This document shows positions 10,905 to 20,814 of a stretch of 64,000 bases of DNA, one piece after another (positions within the stretch are counted from its first letter, which is position 1; each line of letters starts with the position of its first letter). The notes beneath the pieces were generated by a model, which searched no databases, was not told the origin of the DNA, and saw nothing but the letters and a program-made list of their open reading frames with translations. The position numbers and the translations under genes are program-made. Source of the stretch: Notamacropus eugenii (lineage: Eukaryota > Chordata > Mammalia > Diprotodontia > Macropodidae); contig NC_092872.1 of assembly GCF_028372415.1 (NCBI RefSeq), positions 87,270,613-87,334,612 of the forward strand, in the 5' to 3' direction.

Positions 10905-11205
10905 TAAATTAATGGCTAGAGCACTCAACCCAAGTCAAGAAGACATAGGTCCAAATCCTGCCTCAAATTGGTGATAGGGAACTGGAGAGTTAGAGTAGGT
11001 CTAAATGTGGGTGTCCTCTACATAGAGATGATAATTGAATTCATGAGAGCTGGTGAGATGATCAAGGGAGGCCCACTGTAGGTTGAGCCTTATACACTTA
11101 ATAGCTGTGTGATACTGGGTGAGTCAATGCCTCAGTTTCCTTGATCCATGAACTGTTGGATTTGAATGCCACTAAGATTTCTTCCATGTCTAAATCTATG
11201 ATCCA
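10905..11205 (+). mobile_element. SINE halves around an L2 fragment
   Basis: The 5' half (10905-10968, 'gctagagcactcaaccc', 'aggtccaaatcctgcctc') and 3' half (11095-11205, 'aatagctgtgtgatactggg', 'gcctcagtttccttgatcc') of a MIR/SINE-type element lie about 130 bp apart. They are probably one copy split by the L2 piece between them, although two unrelated fragments are possible. Confidence 0.55.
10985..11080 (-). mobile_element. LINE-2 fragment
   Basis: 'atagagatgataattgaatt' followed by 'catgagagctggtgagatga' resembles the L2 stretch seen at 40505-40555 ('gatgatcattaaaccc'). Confidence 0.5.
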
Positions 11206-11561
11206 ACGTCCCTACCATTCCACAACTGAGGGCCATGATTCCTTAGGCAATACAAAAGGAAGGAAAGGTGAGATGGAGCCTGACTTGGAGAGGGAGGTAG
11301 GGATGAAGCTAGAATAAGCAGCAGTTTGACCCTTTGAGTGAGGAGTGGGGAGAGAAAACAATGAATGAGAGTCTGACCTAAGGATGGGAAGGGGATGTGG
11401 GGGTGCACCAAGCTTAAGTATGACTTACATACAAGCAGGGGTAGAAGAAACCAGGAAACAACAGATTAGACTCTGCTGGCCATATTTTAAGGAGGGAGGA
11501 GAGGAAGGGTGTAAGGGGGAAAACGGAGGGGGTGAGGCGAGGTAGCATGCATTGTACACTT
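11206..11561. other. Unassigned sequence
   Basis: Purine-rich, with several GGAGGGA runs. No gene or named repeat was recognised. Confidence 0.35.
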
Positions 11562-11690
11562 GAAAGTCTGATGGATTTAGAATGGAAGGACTTGAATTCA
11601 AACATATCTGACCTTGGCAAGCCACTTCTCTGGGTTCATTTCTTCACTTGTAAAGAGGTTAGAAGACTGAATGTTCTATTGTTGTATGTA
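11562..11690 (+). mobile_element. Diverged MIR-like SINE
   Basis: 'gacttgaattcaaacatatc', 'ccttggcaagccac' and 'ttcttcacttgtaaagagg' keep the order of the MIR core. Confidence 0.5.
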
Positions 11691-12089
11691 TTGGTGGGGG
11701 TGAGGGGATGGGATGGGAGGGGTGACGGACTAGAGGCTGACTTATAATTTAGGGACTATAGAGGCGGGGGTGGGGTGGGGAGAAAGATAGCCAGAGTCTG
11801 ACTAGGGTTGTGTTTCTCCTTCATTCGCTAAGAGGATTCTCTCTCAAAGATGAAAGCAGACTGAGTAGGGTGGGATATGGCTGGAGGCAGGGAGGGGCGA
11901 CAGTGACATGGTGGGGGTGGGGGGAGTAGAAAGAAAAACTGGCTGAAACCTAGCAGGATAGGGCAGAGGGCAGGTGGGACCTGTGTAGAGACTGAGCCAG
12001 CAGGGGTCGGGGGGAATTTACATCCTAATCCCTCAATCCAATTCCCAACTCCCTAGCTCCATGGCCCCCAGGATGAACACTGCCCCACA
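11691..12089. other. G-rich promoter-proximal sequence
   Basis: Repeated runs such as 'ggtgggggtgagggg', 'gaggcgggggtggggtgggg' and 'ggtgggggtggggggag' give many Sp1/KLF-like sites and G-quadruplex potential directly upstream of the CpG island. It is probably part of the same regulatory region. Confidence 0.5.
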
Positions 12090-12440
12090 GCCTCCCCGGC
12101 CGGAGGCTGGACCTTGCCCCCAGGTTAGCTCCCCCAGCATCCTCCTCCTTCTCGCCCCTCCCCCTGGGGGGCGGTGGCCCATTCTGTCCCTGTTCATTGG
12201 CTGTGGCCGGAGTGTGTTTTGGAGCCGGGGTAGTGATTGGCCGGGGCGGCGCGGCAGAGCCGGGGAGCGAAGCAACCGGGACAGACTGGTGGGAGAGCAG
12301 CCCTGAACGCTTGGTCTCGAGGAAGACCTGAGCGTATCGAGCCTTTCTGAGCCGTCCAGACGACGCTGAGAGCCGCCTGAGCGCGTGGTGAGTGAGGGGC
12401 CCGAAGGATCGCGGCCCCCGAAGGGGGGCTGGGTGGAGAG
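12090..12440 (+). promoter_or_regulatory. CpG-island promoter
   Basis: I count roughly 30 CpG dinucleotides in about 350 bp, whereas the surrounding window is strongly CpG-depleted. It contains a GC box 'ggggcgg' (12243-12249), a second one near 12166-12175, and two inverted CCAAT boxes, 'attgg', at 12196-12200 and 12236-12240, spaced 40 bp apart. There is no TATA box near the expected start, which fits a dispersed housekeeping-type start at about 12270-12310. The strong splice donor downstream on the plus strand supports transcription in that direction. Divergent transcription is not excluded. Confidence 0.75.
12285..12387 (+). other. Putative non-coding first exon
   Basis: The 3' boundary is defined by 'gcgcgtg|gtgagtgag', a near-consensus splice donor with GT at 12388-12389. 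The 5' end is only estimated from the CCAAT/GC-box spacing. The stretch has no ATG-initiated frame that I would support, so it is most likely 5' untranslated. The gene is not recognised. Confidence 0.55.
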
Positions 12441-12715
12441 CGGGGTTAAGGTTACAGGGAGAGGATCAGGATCCACCCTGATGGAAGATTTGAGTGTCCC
12501 CCCCCTTTCCCATCCCCGCGGCCAAGACGCGATCTTTGCCTGTGGTGTGAACCCCAGAGGTTCAAGATTTGAATGTCCACGAGATAGCCCACCCCACCCC
12601 CAGGCCCAGAGAAAATATGAAGTAACCCTCCCAGAGCTCAGATTGAATCTCCAGAGGAAAAATAGGATGTTCCCTCTGGGAGGTCAGAGTCACCGTCCCG
12701 TCCCCCTCCCCCCCC

Positions 12716-12716
<1 letters not shown>

Positions 12717-12760
<44 letters not shown>

Positions 12761-12794
12761 TATATACACACACACGCACGCACGCGCACACACT
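12717..12794. repeat. (CA)n microsatellite
   Basis: About 40 CA units interrupted by 'ttatata' and with CGCA units at the 3' side. It probably varies in length between individuals. Confidence 0.97.
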
Positions 12795-13160
12795 CATGGT
12801 GAAGACCCTTCTCAAATCAGACACATATACTCCTAGAAAGGAGAGACAGGAGATCAGGGTCATCACAGATGAGAGGTTAGAACATCTCTCAGAAACTGGT
12901 AACCACCTCTTAGACTGTGTTGGAGACACAATGGGAGATTTGAGTGCTCACCCTTAGACGCAAGTTCAGGATGCCCTATATTTGAAGAAAAATTTTGAGC
13001 TACCCATCCCCAGAAGGAAGAAATCAAGACATTGTTTTTGCCCCAAGAATGGAAATCAGTGTTCTCTTTCAAAGATGGAGACTTACATGTCTCTTAATTG
13101 ACATCCTGCCTTAGATATGGGATTAAAGTCCTTCCACCTTAGAGAAGGGGCCAGGTTCTC

Positions 13161-13190
13161 TCTCTCTCTCTCTCTCACTCTCTCTCAGAA
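13161..13190. repeat. (TC)n run
   Basis: TC dinucleotides interrupted once by 'ac'. Confidence 0.95.
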
Positions 13191-13576
13191 AAGACCCCTT
13201 CCAAAATGGCATACTGACCCCTAATAAGTGAGGGACAGGTTATCTTAACTCCTCTGGGGAAAATGATGTTCCTTAAAATTTAATCTCAGTTTGCTTCCTG
13301 AGACTGCCCATGATCTTCCCTCTGGTGATAGATTTGTAGTGATAAATTTGGTGCTTGACATTCTAGCAGAAGAATTAGCCCCAGTAAAGTAGAAAAGTAG
13401 AGTCTAGTAGAGGTCCCCAGGTGTTTTTCCCAATGGAGAAATGCTGGGTTAATTCTTGCCGCTTTCAAGAGTAGAGCTGACATGTTTGATTATGGGAGAG
13501 TCCAGTTTTGGCCAAGGCCTCTGACGTGACTCCATTTCCATCTGGTGCTTTTGCTAGGGTCTGACTGGGAAACCTG

Positions 13577-13633
13577 ATGTCGGTGGGCATGACAGCGGCC
13601 CTGCAGCAGAACAGAAACAGTACCCAGATGAAA
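13577..13633 (+). CDS. Candidate start-codon exon (partial, 19 codons)
   Basis: The exon would run from 13558, after the acceptor 'tttgctag', to 13633, before a weak donor 'gtaggc'. An in-frame TGA at 13562-13564 closes the upstream frame. The ATG at 13577 opens MSVGMTAALQQNRNSTQMK, ending in phase 0 exactly at the donor. The second ATG (13589) has G at -3 and is the better initiation context. The stretch contains several CpGs ('gtcggtg', 'agcggcc') unlike the surrounding DNA, and lies 1.2 kb downstream of a CpG-island donor, as expected for a second exon. I do not recognise the protein, the donor is weak (an alternative is near 13672), and no following exon was found, so this is tentative. 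Confidence 0.35.
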
Positions 13634-14204
13634 GTAGGCAGTTTCTTAGCAGGAGCTGCAACTGGCAGAGAGGTCAGGCAAGAAAGAAGGGAGGAAAGAA
13701 AAGATTTCTAGAGCTACCTTCCCCAAGATAGGGGAGAAAAATCTTGTCTGTATTTTCAAAACAATTCAAGCCTAGGAGGAGTGAATCCTAGGAGGTAGGT
13801 CTCTCCAGGGGGCCTGAGAAAATACCTTCTTGATAAGTGCAAGTGATGGTCCTGAAGTCTGTTATTCTTGTTCCCCAGAATTCTCCCCTCCTCCCCCAGT
13901 GGCATGACTATATCTTTCCCAGAGGTAAATATAAAAGCAGTACCTCTGTCCTCCCTTATCCTGATCTCCTAACTCCAACTTCCCCACAGAAATCTTCCTA
14001 CTCAGCACTTTTTCCCCCCAGGGAAGAGAAAAAAAAAGTAATCTTAACTTTGGAACTTCCCAAACCACTCCCAATTCTTTTCAGGATCTATAGATGCAAG
14101 TCATACAAAGGGCCTGTATTTTCATGGCATTCCGTTGCCTGTCTCCATGACTTTGGCCAGATGGTTCCTTTTGCAATCCCTCCTGACCTCTGACCTTGTA
14201 TCCC
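13634..14204. other. Unassigned, probably intronic
   Basis: No repeat is clear until the L2 begins. The section from about 14060 may be a diverged 5' extension of that L2. Confidence 0.35.
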
Positions 14205-14520
14205 TGACTCCCTTCTGGGAGCACAACTCCAATGCTGCATCCTACGGGAGGTCTTTTCTGGACACCCCCTCCCACCAGTGGATATCAGTATCTTCTCCTT
14301 CTTAAAATAATTTTGTATGTGATTTGTATTTACTTGTGAACATGTTGTATTCTTCAGCAGCCCTCCAACTCCCCTTTACTAGAATAAGCTTCTTAAGGAC
14401 TGGGACTATAGAGCTTTTTAGGTGGTTTTGGAGGGTTTTTTGCTTTTGCTTTTTTGTTTCCTGGTATCCCCTGCCTTTTATATAATATATACTCAATAAA
14501 TATGAACTGAATCGAATTCA
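14205..14520 (+). mobile_element. LINE-2, 3' end
   Basis: Classic L2 order: 'gtatttacttgtgaacatg', 'ctagaataagcttcttaagg', then the tail 'actcaataaatatgaactg'. Confidence 0.8.
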
Positions 14521-14626
14521 ACTGAGGGGGAAAAACAGGCTCAGTAATGAAATAATTCTGAACAGTCGGAGGTTTCTTTAAGGAGCCTTGGTATGGGATT
14601 CTCTTGTCAGCAGAGAGATGTGGTCA

Positions 14627-14706
14627 TTTTGACCTAGAGCAGAGAGCAAAGTTCAAGGGTAAGATAAGAAGTCTGAGGAGTTCAGAGACCAGCCTCCTAC
14701 AGCTGC
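14627..14706 (+). repeat. Source copy of a local duplication
   Basis: About 80 bp starting 'ttttgacctagagc' that recurs, about 75-80% similar by eye, at 14940-15022. It lies in otherwise unique sequence. Confidence 0.6.
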
Positions 14707-14844
14707 CTACAACTTGTTTTGTTGGGTTTCAGTTTTTCTACAAAAGCTCCTTAAATCTGCTGATTGACCTAAATTATAACTGCTGAACTCCAAGTCAAGA
14801 CAGTGATTCACTCCTTGAAAGCAGAGACTAGAGTGATCTCAGGA

Positions 14845-15115
14845 AGTGAGAGCTGGAAGGGAATTTATACATCATCTACTTATGCAACCCCTCATTTTAT
14901 AAAGGGAAAACTGAGGCTCAAAGAGGGTAAGTTACTTGGACTTTTGACCTAGAGCCTGGAGCCAAGTTCAAGAATAAGATTAGGAATGTGCAGGGTTCAG
15001 AGATTCACCTTCTCCATCTAGAAAGGTCACCTGTTGAGTGTGTAGCAAAACTAGAATTGGAACCCAGGTCTCCTGATTCTTCCTAATGCTGCTGCTTGGG
15101 AGAATCTAGAATCTT
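14845..15115 (-). mobile_element. MIR SINE split by an inserted segment
   Basis: The plus strand reads the MIR complement: 'ctcattttataaagggaaaa', 'gaggctcaaagagggtaagt', then after an 83 bp interruption 'aaggtcacctgttgagtg' and 'ggaacccaggtctcctgatt'. The interruption separates 'ttacttgg' from 'aaggtcac', which are adjacent in intact MIR copies. Confidence 0.75.
14940..15022 (+). repeat. Inserted copy of the local duplication
   Basis: Starts 'acttttgacctagagcctgg' and matches 14627-14706 in the same orientation. It sits exactly between two adjoining MIR core motifs, so the insertion boundaries are visible. Confidence 0.65.
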
Positions 15116-15564
15116 GGTCTCTATAGCAACTCTCAAGTAGTACCGTTCTATTCTTCCAAGTCTGAAGAATATATGTGACACTCTCATGCCTTTTGATATG
15201 CCAGAAGCCAATATGATCTTTTGAATGAAACCTAAGGGAAGATAAAGAGTGTTGCCTGGATTTGCCTCAGACCTTTGGTCTTCTTGTTTTCATTTCATTA
15301 GAATCCTGTTGATCTAAGTTTGTATTCTATCTTTGTTGCACAATGGACTTAGGCTATCACTATTTTCTAGGCCTCTCTATATCACCCCAAAGGCACCCAG
15401 CACTGGGACTGTGTACACACATGGATGCCAAAGAAATGCTGTTGACTGGCTGAGTATAAGGAGTTTCATGAGTCTGACTTATTCCCTCAGTACCCATTTT
15501 CACAAGGAATGACTACACCACCATTCAGGGTTTAGGTCAGAGTACCTGGGGCAATGTAAGCAAG
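15116..15564. other. Unassigned with possible L2 remnant
   Basis: About 15390-15450 ('caaagaaatgctgttgactg') resembles the very end of an L2. The remainder has no signal I can name. Confidence 0.35.
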
Positions 15565-15758
15565 GATCAAAGGATGATGGATTTAAAGTTGGACTAGAGA
15601 CTATCTAGTCCAATCCTCTCTTTTTTCTAGGTGAATAAGTGAAACTCAGAGAAAAGTGTTTTGCCCAAGGTCACATAGGCAATGAGAGGAAGAGCTGGTA
15701 ACCAAACTCAGGCCTTCTAGGTCCAAATCCAGGGCTCTTTCCACAGCAGTTCCCTGAG
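15565..15758 (-). mobile_element. MIR SINE
   Basis: Complement of the MIR core: 'gcccaaggtcacataggc', 'ctggtaaccaaactcaggcc' and 'agggctctttccaca'. Confidence 0.75.
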
Positions 15759-16518
15759 CTGGGGCAGATGCTCATCATCTAGAGAAAATACAAGTTGTCT
15801 TCTCCTGGAGAATTTGTGGCCTTAGAGGGGCTGAATGAGTTTGAGCTCAGTCACTTCCTCACATATTGGTAATGTGCTGTTTTGTCATCCTGGGTATGGG
15901 AATCTACCTATCACTCAAGGGCTTCTGAAAAGATTTCACTGAAAGGGTAGCTAAAACCTCTGTAGTCTTTCCACTATTAATGCTTCCTTTCCCTGGGCAC
16001 CTGCCTGCCCTACTTCCAGGAAGGGATAGAAAAGGGAAAGAAAGCTTAGTGAGCAGAAGCCTTCTATTCTGGTAGCCTTGAAAGACCAGTTCAGCTGGCT
16101 GGATCAAGCCCCTGCCCATTCTAGCCAAGGAACGAGAGGTTGATCCCTGCGCATTCAGGCCATTGTGTGCTGCTGATTTCATTTCAGAGCCATACTCAGA
16201 GTATTTGTCACTTTGGAGCCCAGCCCATGTCCCTGAGGGACAGACATGCTAGAAGCAAATGACCCCAAAAAACTCCATTTTCTTCCGATTCAAGGCAGTG
16301 ATTTGTATCCAGGCTAGAAGAAGCATGCTTATGGATTAGGAATACAGGACCGGGACAGGATGCTGGGGTGAGCAGAGTTCTGGCCACAGTTGAGATAACA
16401 TGGAGTGTGGAGGGGAATCTAGCTACGGATGTTTTCTCCTAGCTGTTGCTGATGACTCCTATAGACCTGAAAGGGACAAAGATGTAGGGGAAGGGTCAGC
16501 AGGCCATTTCTTGCTCTG
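15759..16518. other. Unassigned unique-looking sequence
   Basis: 760 bp with no recognisable repeat. The 92-codon frame at 16182-15904 (minus) has no flanking splice sites I would defend. Confidence 0.35.
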
Positions 16519-16725
16519 AATGAGAGGAAGTATGGACTTGAAGTCAGGAAGGGTCTATAAGTTCACACTCCCTCTATATACATGCACAAACATACTTACT
16601 GCCTATGTGACCCTGGGTAAATCCTTTACCCTCTCTGTGCCTCAGTTTCCTCATTTGCAAAAGGAGAAGGTTGGACTTAATGATCACTAAGGTCCCTTCT
16701 AACTCTAATTCTATAAGTAACACCT
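16519..16725 (+). mobile_element. MIR SINE
   Basis: 'gacttgaagtcaggaagggt', 'tatgtgaccctgggtaaatc', 'gcctcagtttcctcatttgc' and the tail 'taatgatcactaaggtccc' give a nearly complete copy. Confidence 0.85.
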
Positions 16726-16834
16726 TTCTATTAGTATCTAATAGCTGACATTTGCAGTGAGTGTAATTCAAGGTTTGCAAAAGTATTTTGCACCCTTGAG
16801 ATAGTACTATCTTGATTTAAATCTGGCAAGAACC

Positions 16835-17027
16835 TTTGAAGTCATTTAGTATCACCCACACCTCCTTTTTGAAAAAAAAGAAAAGAAAAAAGATAAAGAA
16901 CTTGAGACCCTTCAAGGTGAAGCAACTTGTTCCCAAGTTTCACATAGGTAGTACGTAGCAGAGACAGTGTTAGAACACAGGATCTCCAACTCCAAATCTG
17001 GTTCATTTTTCACTGTACTCCTATACC
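16835..17027 (-). mobile_element. MIR SINE
   Basis: The complement of MIR includes 'gaagcaacttgttcccaag' and 'acacaggatctccaactcc'. An A/G-rich run (16872-16895) replaces the usual 'ttacagatgaggaaac' region. Confidence 0.65.
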
Positions 17028-17069
17028 TGGAATGCATTCCCTTTGTTTGTTGGGGGGAGGGGGGCTGAG

Positions 17070-17225
17070 TTTTTCATTTTTATTTTGTAAATAGTATTTT
17101 ATTTTTCCCAATTACATGTAATGATAGTTTTCAACATTCATTTTTTTATATGATTTTGAGTTACAAAGTTTTCCTCTCTCCCAGCCCCCTCCCCAAGATG
17201 ACAAGCAAGCTGATATAGGTTGTAC
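17070..17225 (-). mobile_element. L1 3' end
   Basis: The complement of an L1 3' terminus: 'cccaattacatgtaatgata' then 'gattttgagttacaaag' and 'ctcccagccccctcccc'. It shares these landmarks with 49.57-49.90 kb and represents a different subfamily from the 5.4 kb copy. Confidence 0.7.
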
Positions 17226-17249
17226 CATCAATTGTATTCCCTTCTTACT

Positions 17250-17692
17250 GCAACTTATAGTCTGTCCTTTTAAGATTTAACTCAAGTACTATCTCTCTGA
17301 GCCCATGCCTGATCTCCAAGTGCTAGTGTCCTAGCTCTCAAACTACCCTGTATTTAACCAATACAAAATAAACAAATATACTTGTTTTCTTCATTTTATA
17401 CTTATGACACTGTATATGTGTATGTATGTGTATATGAGTTCACAACTCCCCCCACACTTACTACCTATACTTTCATGTGTATATACACACATACACATGT
17501 ATTATATACGTATATACACATATGTGTGCAGACATGTTTGTGCTCATGTATACACATACATATATACACATATGCATCACATGTACTTGTCTCCTCCATT
17601 AGAATGTTAAACTCATTGCGAGTAGAGATTGTTTTATCCTTTGAAGTACTTGGCATTAATAAATACCCATTGGTTGGTTGATTGATTATCAA
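17250..17692 (+). mobile_element. LINE-2 with internal microsatellite
   Basis: The 5' section 'gatttaactcaagtactatc' and the 3' section 'tccattagaatgttaaactc' to 'attaataaatacccattgg' are in L2 order. A (TG/TA) array has expanded between them. Confidence 0.8.
17405..17580. repeat. (TGTA/CATA)n microsatellite
   Basis: Interrupted alternation of 'tatgtgtatg' and 'tacacatatg' type units inside the L2. Confidence 0.85.
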
Positions 17693-17812
17693 GGCCCTGA
17701 AGCCCCTAGAGAGTGGTGGCCTTGTCTACAGTGACCATAGCTATTTTTGGGGAGTAAGTCTGTAGGAGCTAAATGCAGTCAGTCCTCAGGGTCCATGTAT
17801 CAATATAGCTAA

Positions 17813-18070
17813 TTTTTGTTGTTGTTAAGTCATTTTCAGCCATGTCCAACTCTTTATGGCACCATTTTTGAGTTTCTTGGCAGAGATTCTGAAGTAGTTT
17901 CCCATTTTCTTCTCCAGCTTATTTTACAGATGAGGAACTGTGGGAAACAGGGGTAAGTGACTTGCCCAAAGTCACACAGCTAGTAAGTGTCTGAGGCTGG
18001 ATTTGAATTCGTGAAAATGGGTCTTCCTGATTCCAAGTCCAGTGCTCTATCCACAGTTCCACCTAACTAC
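17813..18070 (-). mobile_element. MAR1-type marsupial SINE, full length
   Basis: Plus-strand order is the complement of the SINE: 'gttgttgttaagtcatttt', 'catgtccaactctttatgg', 'cccattttcttctccagc', 'aagtcacacagctagtaagt' and finally the head 'agtgctctatccacagttcc'. All segments are present. Confidence 0.9.
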
Positions 18071-18365
18071 TACAATAGTTAATAGGAATTCTGAAAAAAC
18101 CAAATGGCTTCTCTAAATCTTTATCTGGAGTACAGTTTTCCCATCCAATCCCAGTTTGAGCCACTGACCCAGGGCATGTTTTTTTTTTTAAACTGCACTC
18201 ATTCTTGAAAAGTAGCTCAGTATTGAAATATCTCTGGAGTTTCTATTTGAATTAGTTTCCCATGGGCCTCTTATTTCTCTGTCTCTGCCAGAAACTTGTT
18301 TTGGGAAAAGACAAACTTCTAGTTTACCCCATTCCCTTCGATGATCATAGCAATTAAAAAAACCA

Positions 18366-18562
18366 AACATTTATTAATTATCTACTGTGTACCAGCCATC
18401 ATGCCAAGTGCTTTACAAATATTATCTCCTTTGATCCTCACAACAACCCCGGGAGATAGATGCTATTATTATTCCCGTTTTACAGTTGAGGAAATTGAGG
18501 CAGACAAAGATGAAATGACTTGCCCAGGGTCACAAAACTAATAAGTGTCAGGAAGTAGGCTA
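18366..18562 (-). mobile_element. MIR SINE
   Basis: Starts with the tail complement 'acatttattaattatctac', then 'tttgatcctcacaacaaccc', 'cagttgaggaaattgaggc' and 'tgacttgcccagggtcac'. The tRNA-like head is missing. Confidence 0.85.
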
Positions 18563-18567
18563 ATTAC

Positions 18568-19030
18568 TAGTCAGTCAGTAAAACACTTATTAAGTACCTA
18601 CTATGTGCCAGGCACTGTGCTAAACACTAGTGATACAAATATTAAAAAAAGAAAGTCTCTGATTTCAAAAAGTTTATAATCTAACAGGGGAAAACAATAA
18701 ACAAAAGGAAGCTGAAAAACCTAAGGGGAGAAGGTGCCTGGCTTGGAGGCATTGATGGAGAAGTCCAAGGAAGTCCAGTAGAGTACATCCAGGTGGAAGA
18801 GGAAAAGATGGCTGGCTTGTGCTCCCTCCTTAAAGGGAGATTTTGGAGTTTGTGGCTCCACCCTCCAGATCAGAAGGACAGAGGGTGCTGAGGAGTGATT
18901 AGATCCTGCAGGATGATGGCATTTCCAGTGATAAGGTCCTGGAGCATGATGACAACAGAGATGGCGAAAGAATGTCCAGTAGAGTGCAGCCAGGTGGGAA
19001 ATTAATGGTAGAACTGAAGAGAAGGTAATG
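18568..19030 (-). mobile_element. LINE-2, 3' part
   Basis: 'cttattaagtacctactatg', 'gtgccaggcactgtgctaaa' and 'agtttataatctaacagggg' are a well-preserved L2 tail complement. The section from about 18740 holds two internally similar stretches ('aagtccagtagagtac', 'atgtccagtagagtgc'), so the copy may be partly duplicated. Confidence 0.75.
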
Positions 19031-19119
19031 GACAGGTACCCCCAAAGGCTTTTTCCACCTCACTGCCCAAAACATCGCTATGGAATCTAGGAATTTCATA
19101 AATAACACCATAGCTAGAA

Positions 19120-19292
19120 GAAAGCTTTAAAGGCTTGAAAGGAACTTAGAAACACTTAATCCAGTCCCTTCATTTTTCAGACAAGTAAAAGAAGACTGAA
19201 AGAAATTAAGTGACTTGCCCAAGGTAAGGTGACAGAAAGAAGCCAGGTTTACTGACTCCTTGTCCCACAATGTAAGTCACTCTCCTTCTCAT
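19120..19292 (-). mobile_element. MIR SINE
   Basis: 'aagtgacttgcccaaggtaa' and 'gccaggtttactgactcc' mark a diverged complement of the core. Confidence 0.65.
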
Positions 19293-19327
19293 CTGACAAG
19301 CATTTTGTTTCAGATTTAGGAAGCTAG

Positions 19328-19530
19328 TACCATGTAGTGGAAAGAGCGTTGGTGTGTTCAAGACCTAGATCTGATGATTTCTGATCATGTGATTTTGATG
19401 ACTCCATGTAACCCTTTCTGGGCCTTTGTGGACTCAGTAAAAAGTGGAAGAGAAATACTTGATCTACCTGTGAGAAAAGAGCTTTTTAAACTATGAAGCA
19501 GTATGTAAATGTGGGTTATCTTTAGATTTG
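19328..19530 (+). mobile_element. MIR SINE
   Basis: Head 'accatgtagtggaaagagc', core 'aaccctttctgggcc' and tail 'gctttttaaactatgaagc' are in MIR order. Confidence 0.65.
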
Positions 19531-19845
19531 TAACAAAGGATTTCTAGTCTAATGCCTGTGAATGCTGGACAGGTCCCAATGATCAATGCCTTTGCATCTG
19601 ACCACAAAATTCTGGTGGCTTTTTACAATACTTTTGGGAAGATATTTGTACAAGCCAAGTTCGCAGTTACAGGAGGTTTTCCAGCAGGAAATCTTGGGCA
19701 GTGACTGAGGAGGTAAAGAAATATGTCTTCGGGGCCTTCAATTCTCTGTGATAGTAACCAGCTCCTCTTACCACAACCTGCCCTATGTGAAAGTGCAAGA
19801 GGAAAGAGGAAAGGAAAAGTTGATTAAGTACCATTCTACCAAGCA
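19531..19845. other. Unassigned sequence
   Basis: No repeat or coding signal was recognised. Confidence 0.35.
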
Positions 19846-20034
19846 TTTTAGTAGAGAGGTACTATTATGGGAGGTACTATTATGATCTCCATTTTATAGT
19901 TGAGGAAACTGAGGCAAGGAGCAGTTAAGTGTCACACAGCCTCAAACACAAATGTCTGAGAGTACAAATTTGAACTCAGGTCTTCCTGGCTCCATGCCTT
20001 GTGCTCTTTCCACTGTGCCACCTGGCTGCCTCTG
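19846..20034 (-). mobile_element. MIR SINE with tandem duplication
   Basis: A good complement copy ('tagttgaggaaactgaggc', 'actcaggtcttcctggctcc', 'ccactgtgccacctggctgc'). The motif 'gaggtactattatg' is repeated in tandem at about 19857-19885. Confidence 0.8.
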
Positions 20035-20077
20035 AGCTATAATTAATGGGTTTTTTTTTCTTTTTCAGTACAATAAT

Positions 20078-20240
20078 AGGATTGAGAATTGAGAGAGACT
20101 TCAGTAGTCATAGGTCCAAACCCCTCATTTTACAGAAAATGTAAGTGACTTTCTCAAGGTCATACAGATTGTAAGTAGCAGAACCAAATTCTAAACTCCT
20201 ATTCTGTTGCTTCAAATTTAATGTTCTCCCTGTTGCCTCC
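20078..20240 (-). mobile_element. MIR SINE
   Basis: 'ctcattttacagaaaatgta' and 'tttctcaaggtcatacag' with part of the usual sequence between them missing. Confidence 0.7.
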
Positions 20241-20685
20241 TACTCATGGAAGGAAGGAAAGAATTTGAAGGGGATAGGGGGAGAGGACCAAGAACTAGAG
20301 AACTTTTCTTGAGGCTTAACTCCTTTTCCTAATTGACATATGTCTTTCTGAGAAGTCATTGTAGAGATGTTTGTGTTTTCCTTGATTTGAGTCTAATGAC
20401 CTTTCTGAACTTTTAACTTCTACCCTTTACTGGAACTCTCTATGGTATAAATGTCTGTCATGCACCTAATTATTGCTTCATTATCATAATTCCCCCTCTT
20501 ATTAACCACTGTAATATTGTTCAGTGCTGTTCAAAAAATAATTCTGCAATGGCTTCTTGGGTTTGTCCTCCTTGGAAGTCAATTAATGATTGAGGTCTGA
20601 TTGGACTGGTGTTCAAGACCCATGGCACTTAACTAAGGCCAATATCTATAGGGTATCTAAGAGCCTGCCATCACTGCCTGAAGCT
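20241..20685. other. Unassigned sequence
   Basis: It may include a diverged L2 body (about 20430-20520), but nothing I can delimit. Confidence 0.3.
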
Positions 20686-20795
20686 CCCTTTTAGTAGACT
20701 AGTAAATACCTTGAGGAAAGGGATTTTCATTCTTGTACCCTTCATATCTTGTATAGAGTTGGCACTTAATAAATGCTTGTTGAATTTGGATTGTT
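20686..20795 (+). mobile_element. LINE-2 3' end
   Basis: 'accttgaggaaagggatttt' followed by the canonical terminus 'cacttaataaatgcttgttg'. Confidence 0.75.
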
Positions 20796-20814
20796 AATTT
20801 TAGTTTAGTCTTTC

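Larger units (their letters stand above)
12388..13557 (+). other. Putative intron 1
   Basis: If the exons on either side are real, this 1.17 kb is the first intron. It begins 'gtgagtgagg' and ends with a pyrimidine-rich tract and 'ttttgctag'. It contains a (CA)n array (12717-12794) and a (TC)n run (13161-13190), with no recognised transposon. Confidence 0.45.

Noticed and set aside
12033..12476. 147-codon minus-strand open frame over the CpG island
   Set aside because: GC-rich promoter DNA has few stop codons by chance. There is no domain or splice structure, and the donor evidence favours the plus strand.
12385..12957. 190-codon plus-strand open frame
   Set aside because: It begins at the exon 1 donor and runs through a (CA)n array. 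The translation is low-complexity and matches no family.
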